64,000 nt of DNA from Kribbella qitaiheensis. GTDB lineage: Bacteria; Actinomycetota; Actinomycetes; Propionibacteriales; Kribbellaceae. Both the position numbers and the translations under genes were made by a program. Where the stretch lies: positions 2,356,001 to 2,420,000 of the forward strand of contig NZ_CP043661.1 in NCBI RefSeq assembly GCF_014217565.1. The letters run 5' to 3'. This document shows positions 43,220 to 51,305 of the stretch, piece after piece. The stretch's first letter is position 1, and each line of letters starts with the position of its first letter. The notes beneath the pieces are model-generated. The model was given only the letters and a program-made list of their open reading frames with translations, was not told the DNA's origin and did not search any database.

Positions 43220-44468
43220 GTGGCGACTCAGACAGTGACCATCCACAGGCACGACATCAAGCGCCTGCTCCAGGCTGCAGTTAAGGCGCGGACACTCGAA
43301 CGATTCGCCGCAGGCGATGCCCACACCGCCGTCATCATGCTCGAGCTAATGAACACCGACAAGGAACAGCCTCCAACGACGGACGAACCGACCCGCGTCG
43401 CTCCCGCCCTGCGCGTGGAATGCTCGCCGCCGCCGACGCCGACGCGACGTGACGCGCTGGCCAACCGCAGACGGGAGGTCTGCAAGACCCAGGAGAGTCT
43501 GGCCATGGAGATTGGGGTTCAGCGGTCCACGGTCGCCCGCTGGGAGTCCGGCGACACGACACCGTCGTTGTGGGCACGGCCACGGATCGCCAACGCACTC
43601 GGCGTCACACTCGACCTGCTCGACGTGTTACTGATCAACCTCGTTGAACAGAACCACCCACAGATCGCGAAGGACGACGTGGTCGGACCGGTTGCGGCGC
43701 CGATGCCGCCTCCGGTTCGCGATGCGAAGCTAGGCGCTGACGCCGATGATGCGTTGAGACTGAGCCTCGTTCCGGGACCTGACAGCAGCGCCTCGTTACA
43801 GCCCGCACCACCAACTGTGCCTCAGCTCCGCTCCACACCACAGCCGCTATCTCACTCGGTTGCCAACCGTCCGGACCTCGATCCGTGGCTGCTGCGAGCC
43901 GTGCCCCAACCGCGCCGATCCCGGTCTTCTCGCGACCGATCACCAGATGATGGGCGCGAGCGCCCTACCGTCTTGATCATGATCGACACCGATCTGCAGG
44001 CAGAGTTGCTGCGACGGATGGAACCAGGCGATGAGGGCCGCCGCACGGTCGAAGACCACACTGACGATCCGCGCACCACGCAATGGGAAGCCGTGATCAT
44101 GATCGATCAGAGCGAGGCGGCGTGGCTGTCCAGGGTAGTTACCAAGACCGGCTGGCCCCTGCACTCAGCCGTTGGTGAGCAAGCGACGACTGACGCGTGG
44201 TTACTGGCTCAGCACGCCGTCCACGAGCCTGAAACCCAGCGTGTCTTCCACCAGCAGATGACCACCGCCACCACGCACAGCGAGGCGGCCCCGCGGCTGC
44301 TCGTCTACCTGGGGGCCCGCATCCGAGTCAACGCCGGCCGACCGCAGCTGTACATCAGTCAGTTCGAAAGCGACGCCGCCGGCACGCTGCGACTCCAGCC
44401 CATCGGACCCAGACGCTTTGGACAATTGGCTGGCAACGGTCGGACTCGATCCGATCGCAGAGCACTAG
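43220..44468 (+). pseudogene. XRE HTH protein fused to a DUF6624 domain, frameshifted at the end
   Basis: From GTG 43220 an HTH (LANRRREVCKTQESLAMEIG, then VQRSTVARWESGDTTPSLWA) is followed by a Pro-rich linker and a DUF6624 domain: IDTDLQAELLRRMEPGDEGR, QSEAAWLSRVVTKTGWPLHS, TTDAWLLAQHAVHEPETQRV and VYLGARIRVNAGRPQLYISQ. The family C-terminus (DALDNWLATVGLDPIAEH) lies in the next frame, ending in TAG at 44466-44468, so one extra base near 44411 is likely. Without it the frame runs on to 44689 with no similarity. An ATG at 43979 could start DUF6624 as a separate gene. DUF6624 function is unknown. Confidence 0.65.
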
Positions 44469-44668
44469 GCCACGATGTACAGCATCTGGAGCCGATAACC
44501 CGACTAGTGATCGGTGCTGATGGGAGATCGGCGACGGTTGAACGGCAGGGTGAAGTGCGGCAAATCAGCCGGAGGCCCAGTCGCGGCACCCGGGATCATC
44601 GATTCCTGTTGCTGTGTGTCTTAGCGCCACTGCGGGAACCGGCGATGGTCCCTCGCCTGGGCGGCGCT

Positions 44669-45943
44669 CTACTGCCAGTCGATGACTAGTTGGTTCAGTG
44701 GGGTGGCGAAGGTGAAGCGGCCGGCGGCCGGGGCGGTGGGTGCGGCATCGCGGGCCTTGAGCTCGAAACGGGCCTCGCGGCCGCGGTAGTCGTGGTCCCA
44801 GGTACGCATCGACTCCCTGACGCGATCGGCCAGGTCGTCACTGCCAGGGCCGTGCCCGACGACTCCGAACTCCCACAGTTTTGCGCCTTCAGGAGTCCGC
44901 TGGTCCGACAGCCTCCGGACCAGGTAGGTCAGAGCGCCCTTGTCGACCACTGCGCTAGAACTCGGGTAGGGGTCGTCCAGAAGCAGGTTGCCGACGGCTT
45001 CGGCGCTGAAAGGCATCCGGTTGAGGCCGCCTGGCATGGTGCAGGTCAGCCACAGTTCCATCCACTCCGGCGACTCCATCGCCTGGTAGTAGACCTCGGA
45101 CCAGATCACGGTGCGGGGCTGATCGATGACCCCGGCCAAGGCAGCGGCGTCGATCGCCTGCTCGCTGTTGGTCTGCAGACGCACAGAGCCGTTGGACGCG
45201 AGCGCGATGAGGCGACGGTCGTCGTCGGCGATGCCTTTGCGCAGTGGCATGAAGGTGTTCATCTCGCTGCCGACCGAGACCCAGTGACCGTCGTGGTTCT
45301 CGTAGGTGATCGAGCGGGACACGCTGCCGCGAAGCCGTTGCGGCACCACCAGGCGGCCGCCAGGAGCGAGTTGGTCGAGCCAGGTGCGCGGGACACCGTG
45401 GGCACCCACCGTGGCGATGATTCGGTCGTAGGGGGCAGCGTCGGGATACCCGAGCGCGCCGTCGCTCTGCAGGACTGTGACGTTGCCGATGCCGGCGGCG
45501 GCCAGGTGCGACCGTGCATTGGTGACAAGGTCGTCGTCGACATCGATCGTCGTGACGTGGCCGAAGGGTCCGACCAGGTGGCCGAGCAGTCCGGCGTTGT
45601 AGCCGGTACCCGCACCGAGTTCGAGGACGTTGTGGCCAGGCTCGACCTGAAGCTGCTCGAGCATCAGCCCGACAACGCCCGGTTGTGAGGCGCAGCTGAT
45701 GGACGTTCCGTCCTCGGTTCGCTTGATGTCGACGGTCGAGTTGGCGTAGGCCTGTTCGAGGGACACGTCGGGGACGAAGAGGTGGCGGGGCACGGTCTGC
45801 ATGGCTTCTTTGATCGGAGGCGTCCGTACGCGACCCTCGTCTACTACCTCGTCGACCAAGGCGAAACGCAGACGGTCAGCTACCGAGGTCTCGTCGTTCG
45901 GATCATAGTTCACCGACGTGAGGCTAGCGTGCCGTTCCGACAT
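44669..45943 (-). CDS. fxlM: FxLD-system methyltransferase, second copy (PIMT-like)
   Basis: A protein of about 424 residues. VPRHLFVPDVSLEQAYANST and the SAM motif VLELGAGTGYNAGLLGHLVG (about residues 107-126), DRIIATVGAHGVPRTWLDQL and LAPGGRLVVPQRLRG mark the PIMT-like domain; the C-terminal extension matches that of the 35141 gene. ATG 45943 is used; GTG 45913 is an alternative and neither has a good ribosome-binding site. It may act on the same precursor or on another one outside the window. Confidence 0.85.
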   Translation of the reverse strand: MSERHASLTSVNYDPNDETSVADRLRFALVDEVVDEGRVRTPPIKEAMQTVPRHLFVPDVSLEQAYANSTVDIKRTEDGTSISCASQPGVVGLMLEQLQVEPGHNVLELGAGTGYNAGLLGHLVGPFGHVTTIDVDDDLVTNARSHLAAAGIGNVTVLQSDGALGYPDAAPYDRIIATVGAHGVPRTWLDQLAPGGRLVVPQRLRGSVSRSITYENHDGHWVSVGSEMNTFMPLRKGIADDDRRLIALASNGSVRLQTNSEQAIDAAALAGVIDQPRTVIWSEVYYQAMESPEWMELWLTCTMPGGLNRMPFSAEAVGNLLLDDPYPSSSAVVDKGALTYLVRRLSDQRTPEGAKLWEFGVVGHGPGSDDLADRVRESMRTWDHDYRGREARFELKARDAAPTAPAAGRFTFATPLNQLVIDWQ

Positions 45944-46288
45944 GCTGCGAGATTGTCGCACCTGTGTGAGATCGTGCCGAGTTCCTAGGACGCGATCCGC
46001 TAGTACCCAAAGAACTAACACTTGCTCGCGCAACTGCGCGACGCCCGCGTCGGCGGCGACCACGTCCTGGCGGAGGCGCCTCGGCCATCGCCTGACCGAG
46101 ATCTGGGTTCGGGTGGGGACCGTCAACTACCTTGTCAGACTTGGCCAGCGAGCATTGACCGATCAGCCTGGTCAGCTCCGTTACCGACGCGCCGCGACCG
46201 GCTCTCGATCCTGGTCGTTTGTGAGATCGTCGGCGGGCCAAGCGGTGCGCCGCTTTGGGTAGGACCGAGTTGGGCAAGGGAGAATATC

Positions 46289-46918
46289 GTGGCAGATCCG
46301 TATCGTGGCCTGATTCTCGACTTCGGCGGTGTACTGACAACTCAGATGCGCCTGAACAGCAAGGCGTTCGAACAGTCGGAAGGGCTCGAGCCTGGCGCTT
46401 ATGTTGCTGCGCTGGAAGAACATCCCGATGGGATCGCGGTCTATGCGGCGCTGGAAGTCGGTCAGGCCACGCAGGAAGACTGGAATCGGGTGATCGGTGG
46501 AATCCTTGGCATCGACTCGAATGACCTGATGCGCCGCGCCATCGCCAACCTGCACCCTGAGCCCCTGATCGTTGCCGCGGCCGAGCGTGCTCGAGCGGCC
46601 GGCATCAAGATCGCGTTGCTCAGCAACAGCTTCGGCCTCGCGCCCTACAACCCCTACGCGGATCGCGGGCTGTGGACGGACTTCTTCGACGCGGTGATTG
46701 TTTCGGAGCTGGAGGGCGTACGGAAGCCATCGGTTGAGATCTACGAGCGGGCGCTTATTGCCCTGGACCTGCCAGGTGCACAGTGTGTGTACGTCGATGA
46801 CGTGGCAGCGAACCTGGCCCCTGCCCAGGTGCTGGGCATCCGGACCGTGCACCACACCACGAATCCGTTTACCACGGCGAGCTTCCTGGACTCTCTCCTA
46901 CTCACCGATCCGATCTGA
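46289..46918 (+). CDS. HAD family hydrolase
   Basis: A 209-residue HAD-superfamily protein. Motif I is RGLILDFGGVLTTQ (DFGGV), motif II is IALLSNSFGL, motif III is GVRKPSVEIYERAL, and motif IV is CVYVDDVAANLAPAQVLGIR. It is likely a phosphatase with an alpha-helical cap. GTG 46289 has AAGGGAG upstream; the open frame begins earlier but is not conserved. It is a separate plus-strand unit after the second fxlM. Confidence 0.9.
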   Translation: MADPYRGLILDFGGVLTTQMRLNSKAFEQSEGLEPGAYVAALEEHPDGIAVYAALEVGQATQEDWNRVIGGILGIDSNDLMRRAIANLHPEPLIVAAAERARAAGIKIALLSNSFGLAPYNPYADRGLWTDFFDAVIVSELEGVRKPSVEIYERALIALDLPGAQCVYVDDVAANLAPAQVLGIRTVHHTTNPFTTASFLDSLLLTDPI

Positions 46919-47121
46919 TTCAACGGACCGCGGCTCGGTGTGAAGCGAGGTCGCGCGCAATGTCGCGTAGCTGCAGGTCGCCAAAGCCAGCCAGCCTGCG
47001 CTCTACCTCGGCAGGCTCCATACGCGCCCGCGGGGCAGGCCTATCGCGCATCATCTCCTCCCGAGCAGACCAGACCTGCCTTTTCTGACAGGCTCCTCAG
47101 CGGCATGGTAGTACTGGGGCT

Positions 47122-48045
47122 TCACCACAGCCCGTTGTCGAAGCCGTCACGCAGCACTTCGGCGAACTCACGACGAGCTGCAGCCAGTTCGACCTGATGG
47201 CCGGCCATTGCGTCCAGCAAACTGTCCACCGACCAGGTTGACAGGTATCCGAACCGGGCTGCGTAGATTCCGACTGCGCGGATCTCGTAGCGGTCGGAGT
47301 AGTCCATCAGCGTGTATCCCAGCAACTGATAGAGATCCTGCGGCGTGAGCTGCGCTGCCCGGGTCCCGTCTGCGCGAGGCTTGCCTCCCTGACCGGCCTT
47401 GAAGTCGACAAGCAAACCGCCGGCAATCAGATCTCCGTCGGCGTGGAGGTGCTTGCTGCCGTCGAATGTCATCCCGGTGACGACAGGTCCAGCCGGGAGC
47501 TGCGGAATCAGCTTGTCTTTCGCCAGGTCGTGCAGCGCGATCAGGTCCAGGACCTCGTCTTCGTTGGCGAGCTTCAGCAGGTCGTCCACAGAACTGCGGC
47601 GGTCGAGTTGCATCAACCTGGATCCAGTTGCCGTCGATATCCTCACGAGCTCGGTCAGCAGTGCAAGGGCATAACATGTCCGAGCCCACCACTCGCTATC
47701 TCGGTTTTCGTGGGACGCTGCGTTCATGATCACCCGACCGTCAGTTGCCGGTCCGGCCAGTAGTTTGATCAGCTCCATACCTGCTGTTTGACACGCGACA
47801 TTCTGTCGGCGCATCCCAAGGATGGGGAGCCGCAGGTCGATCGCCGGATCGATCAGCATCCGGATCCACCAGTCGATCGCTGTCCCCTGAGTTCCAAGGC
47901 TCACCCCGGATCCTGGACGGACCTTCGACGACCCGGCTGACACACGAAACTCCGATTGGATCGGCTTGTACTGTGGAAAGGTTGATGCCATCCACCTGGC
48001 CACGGTGCTCTTCGGGCTACGGATCTCGTGGGTCATCGAGGACAT
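47122..48045 (-). CDS. Possible PD-(D/E)xK (RecB-like) nuclease
   Basis: A 307-residue protein with a RecB-type active-site pattern in its C-terminal half: HADGDLIAGGLLVDFKAGQG (Asp203/Asp205, then Asp214-x-Lys216) and QDLYQLLGYTLMDY (Q...Y) about 20 residues later, as in Cas4/RecB-like nucleases. The N-terminal half is alpha-helical and not recognised. ATG 48045 is preferred; ATG 48036 is possible. It is a single gene divergent from the HEAT-repeat-like gene. A nuclease activity is inferred from the motif only. Confidence 0.65.
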   Translation of the reverse strand: MSSMTHEIRSPKSTVARWMASTFPQYKPIQSEFRVSAGSSKVRPGSGVSLGTQGTAIDWWIRMLIDPAIDLRLPILGMRRQNVACQTAGMELIKLLAGPATDGRVIMNAASHENRDSEWWARTCYALALLTELVRISTATGSRLMQLDRRSSVDDLLKLANEDEVLDLIALHDLAKDKLIPQLPAGPVVTGMTFDGSKHLHADGDLIAGGLLVDFKAGQGGKPRADGTRAAQLTPQDLYQLLGYTLMDYSDRYEIRAVGIYAARFGYLSTWSVDSLLDAMAGHQVELAAARREFAEVLRDGFDNGLW

Positions 48046-48198
48046 GCCAAGCACCCTAATCCTGGCAACCGACAATCTGGGATAGGTCAGACAGCCAGGC
48101 AACGGCCACCGCGGCCGCGCCTCACACAGCCCGCTAGGCCTACGTTCCCGCCTACCTTCCTTCTGGTTATGTCGTCGCGATATGGCAAGGTCCAGTTC

Positions 48199-49509
48199 AT
48201 GACGATCTCGATCGATGTTCTCGCTGGGCTTGACGACGTCGATTGGGCCGCGCTGGACCATGCGTACGGCCCAGCGACGGATGTTCCGGTCGACCTGCGC
48301 GCGATCTGCGGCGATGACATCGCGGCCATGTCCGAAGCATTCGATCGGTTGGCGAACAACGTCGGGCATCAGGGCAGCCGGTATCCGGCGACTCCGTTCG
48401 TGGTCCCGTTCCTGGCGCGCATCGCGGTGGCCGGCACACCGTGGGCACGGGTGAATGCTCTGCCGCTGCTGACGTTCTTGGCGGTGGCTTGGCACGACGA
48501 GTACAAACTGCCGATGGGAATCGACCCAGCGGGCTGGCGCGCCTCCGTCACCCCACCTGACGTCGAACTGCGCGAGATCGACGAAGAGATCGCCGGCGAG
48601 ACCAACCCGGGCAAGCGAGACTGGCTGTTGAGCGTCCGAGCTCTCGTTCTCGCGGGGCGTTCGCTCGACGGCCGCATAGAGAGCTTGCACGCCTACGACG
48701 CTGTGCGCCGCGAACTTCCGCTCGTCCTGGGCCTGCTCGCCGATCCTGATTTCGTAGTGCGGCAGCACGCCGCGTACCTGGTGTCGTGGTTCCCGGAGGA
48801 GGCCGCCTCGATCGTGCCAACCCTGGTCACCCGGCTGGACTGCGAGTTCTTCCCCGAGACTCTGGCCACGGTCGTTTTGGGGATTGGGTTGCTCGGCTCG
48901 GCCGAGCAGATCGAACCGATCAGCGTGCTGCTGGATTCGCCGGAACCGCTGGTGCGCTGGGCTGCAGCAACTGCACTGGCTCGGCTTCGCGTCGTGCACC
49001 GCATGGACGGCGCTCTGGCCGCGCGGGCGTTCGGCGAGCTGGCCAGGGTGGCGAGTGGCCCGCGCCTGGAGCAGAGCACGGACCACAACGACGGGAACCT
49101 GTACGCCTACACGGGACGCTCACTGCTGCTGTTCATAGACAGTGCACCCGAGCATCGGCTGCCGGTCGACGAGGTCCTGATGGCCGTGGCGGGGTGCCTC
49201 CAGCACGTCACCATCCGGCAGTGCGACACGGTCGCTGGGGCGACGCTGGAGAAGGCCTTCGACGTGCAGGGAACTGGCCCTGCACCGGCCTTCGGCGACT
49301 TGTCCCCCGGCCGCCGGACCTTTCTGCGTGCCCTGGCCAATCACCCAGGCGCGCTGAACTACCACCAGTTCCCAGGGCTATCGCTGGAGCGCCTGCTGCC
49401 CGCGGCACGGCTGCCGGAGATGAGCCACGGCCTGCGCACCTACACCGGTCTGCCGCCAGCGAACAAGATCGACGATCTCCGCTTGCCCGACGACTGGTGG
49501 GCCTGGTAA
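48199..49509 (+). CDS. HEAT-repeat-like protein
   Basis: A 436-residue helical protein. Repeats are visible as ELPLVLGLLADPDFVVRQHA, AYLVSWFPEEAASIVPTLVT and IEPISVLLDSPEPLVRWAAA, a typical HEAT-type alternation. The C-terminal part (GDLSPGRRTFLRALANHPGA, YTGLPPANKIDDLRLPDDWW) is not recognised. ATG 48199 has AAGG upstream; ATG 48169 is in frame. HEAT proteins mediate protein-protein contacts. It is divergent from the RecB-like gene. Confidence 0.75.
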   Translation: MTISIDVLAGLDDVDWAALDHAYGPATDVPVDLRAICGDDIAAMSEAFDRLANNVGHQGSRYPATPFVVPFLARIAVAGTPWARVNALPLLTFLAVAWHDEYKLPMGIDPAGWRASVTPPDVELREIDEEIAGETNPGKRDWLLSVRALVLAGRSLDGRIESLHAYDAVRRELPLVLGLLADPDFVVRQHAAYLVSWFPEEAASIVPTLVTRLDCEFFPETLATVVLGIGLLGSAEQIEPISVLLDSPEPLVRWAAATALARLRVVHRMDGALAARAFGELARVASGPRLEQSTDHNDGNLYAYTGRSLLLFIDSAPEHRLPVDEVLMAVAGCLQHVTIRQCDTVAGATLEKAFDVQGTGPAPAFGDLSPGRRTFLRALANHPGALNYHQFPGLSLERLLPAARLPEMSHGLRTYTGLPPANKIDDLRLPDDWWAW

Positions 49510-49653
49510 CCACGGCAGCGCGATGTCGCCGGGTGTCCGTCAGTCTCGGCGTCGCGGAGGTTGCTGTGCGAGCGGGGGGATCGAGTGGCCGAACCGATGG
49601 CTCGGCGCAGCGATCGCCGTTTCACCGTGAGACAAGAAGCAAGGAGGTGCGGC

Positions 49654-50061
49654 GTGCCCGACCAGGATGTCGAGCTCCATTCCACGATTCACGAGGTCGT
49701 CGGGGCTTTCCGGAGCCGCTACGGCGAGCTGATCGACGATCCGGAGTTCGTGCGGGAGCGGTGTTCTGAGCTGTCGGAGAAGTTCGCTGAGCTGTGCCGC
49801 GATAGTGGGGTTCCGGCGTGTGTTGTCTCCGGAGCGCGCTTTGGTGAGGATCCCAGATTTCCTGGCGTGACCCTGCTGCTGGCGGGTCACTACGCGACGC
49901 AGGTCCCAGCGAGGTGGGACGAGCTGCGGCAGGAGTGGAGCGGTGAGCTGGTCGTGGACTGGACGGCGCATCAGTTCGGCGATCCAGAATGGTCCGTGGA
50001 CTTGCCGGTGCCGTGGATGACGAGCCTCGACTGTTGGCGGGAAATTTGGCGACACCTGTAA
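49654..50061 (+). CDS. 135-aa hypothetical protein with Cys-His-Asp pattern
   Basis: GTG 49654 is fixed by AAGGAGGTG six bases upstream. The sequence has SGVPACVVSGARFGEDPRF, then VTLLLAGHYATQVPARWDEL and GELVVDWTAHQFGDPEWSVD. Cys, His and Asp in this order, ending in DWTAHQF, resemble small papain-like or transglutaminase-like proteins of actinobacteria (DWTARQF motif). No function is proven. Confidence 0.65.
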   Translation: MPDQDVELHSTIHEVVGAFRSRYGELIDDPEFVRERCSELSEKFAELCRDSGVPACVVSGARFGEDPRFPGVTLLLAGHYATQVPARWDELRQEWSGELVVDWTAHQFGDPEWSVDLPVPWMTSLDCWREIWRHL

Positions 50062-50292
50062 CCGGACCGAGCACGGACACAGTGTCGGCAGCTGCATATG
50101 CCATCCTGCTATGTCGACCAAGGCGACACCGCCACTGAGTGAGGCGTTCGCGAAGCGACCGCGTTGACCACGCCATGGTCGACCGCTCAGTCCAGGCCGG
50201 TCAGCTGGTAGGCGCGATGATCACCACTGGGGTCGTCGACTGTTGGCTGGCGGTGCTTGCGACCGCGTTCGCGTTGGTCCGCCTGCGTGGGC

Positions 50293-50871
50293 TCACGCAA
50301 GCTTCGAAGGTGTTGGGGATGTCCCGTTGTGGGTTGAAGAACGCTCAGCTGCGGCGATCACGCGGCGCGGTGATCCCTGATAGAGCCAAGCCTCGATGTC
50401 GTCGAGGTCGACGAGCAACTGATGCCGGTCGGTGTAAGTTCGCGTGATGCGGGCGGTCCGGAAACCGGGACCAGCCACATCGTAGGACAGCCCGTCGTCG
50501 CCAGTGCCGATGAAGGTCTCCTCGGCCGACTCGATCAGTGCGGGCGGCACGATTGGCTGAGGTCCCACGAGCGCGGTGGCCTCATCTATGCTCTGCGCGC
50601 AGGCCTCGTCAGCGCGCCTATGCCAGTCCATCGATTCCGCGCGGTAGTTCTCCATCAACTCGGCTTGCTCGTACGCGGCCGCTTGGATTCTGCCATCTTC
50701 CAGGTATTCGTCAGTGTCCAGGGACGGCCGGTAGATCCAGCAGTAGTCAGGTTCATCCAGGTTGGCCCAGCCACGCCGGCGCAGGCGCCGACCGAGATCC
50801 TGGTCGGTGTAGTCGGCCATCGGGATCGGTGAGCCGACGAGCGTGCCATCACCCGGATTGCGCAACTGCAT
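50293..50871 (-). CDS. 192-aa hypothetical protein
   Basis: ATG 50871 is preceded by AGGGAG at seven bases. The protein begins MQLRNPGDGTLVGSPIPMAD and continues WANLDEPDYCWIYRPSLDTD, EQAELMENYRAESMDWHRRA, and TYTDRHQLLVDLDDIEAWLY. It is acidic and probably cytosolic. An in-frame ATG at 50997, also with a ribosome-binding site (GGAG), would add a low-complexity 42-residue N-terminus. No domain is recognised. Confidence 0.6.
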   Translation of the reverse strand: MQLRNPGDGTLVGSPIPMADYTDQDLGRRLRRRGWANLDEPDYCWIYRPSLDTDEYLEDGRIQAAAYEQAELMENYRAESMDWHRRADEACAQSIDEATALVGPQPIVPPALIESAEETFIGTGDDGLSYDVAGPGFRTARITRTYTDRHQLLVDLDDIEAWLYQGSPRRVIAAAERSSTHNGTSPTPSKLA

Positions 50872-51132
50872 CGCGTACTCCCTGCGTTCCAGGTGACGCC
50901 TGGGGTCAGGCGATCCGGGGAGGGAAGGTGGCGCATCTGACGCGGTGGTCGGCTTGGTCCGCACTCGGGCACTCCGCGGCGCGTCTCGCTTCGACATCGA
51001 GGTGTCTCCATTGCAGTCGGGGTCGATTCCCACGAATAACGAGGCCATGGTTCCGGCGTCACGACGAGCGTGCAGAGACCCAACCCCAATCGACTGGTGG
51101 ACTGCGTACCGAAGTCCAGCCAGGCAAATCTG

Positions 51133-51161
51133 CACCCTTCTCCAGAAACCGGAGAAGGGTG
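51133..51161. terminator. 11-bp hairpin, 7-base loop
   Basis: CACCCTTCTCC (51133-51143) pairs with GGAGAAGGGTG (51151-51161). It lies between the divergent hypothetical gene and the helicase-nuclease gene, so an operator or isolated terminator is possible. No T-run is present. Confidence 0.4.
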
Positions 51162-51305
51162 TGCAATAGCGCGCCACCGACGCAGAGCAACTCCACGATC
51201 CCGCCGTCGCGCGGAGCAGACAAACGGGATCGCATGCGGGCTGCCGGCCCCCTGGTTCGCGGAGCCGGCAGATTCTGTCACCGACTGCCGATAGCGTCAT
51301 GACGT

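Noticed and set aside
44469-44689. C-terminal extension of the HTH-DUF6624 protein
   Set aside because: It is out of frame relative to the DUF6624 ending and overlaps the 3' end of the methyltransferase gene; no similarity.
47122-49086. 654-aa minus-strand ORF
   Set aside because: Only the part up to about 48045 resembles a protein; the upstream part is antisense to the HEAT-repeat gene.
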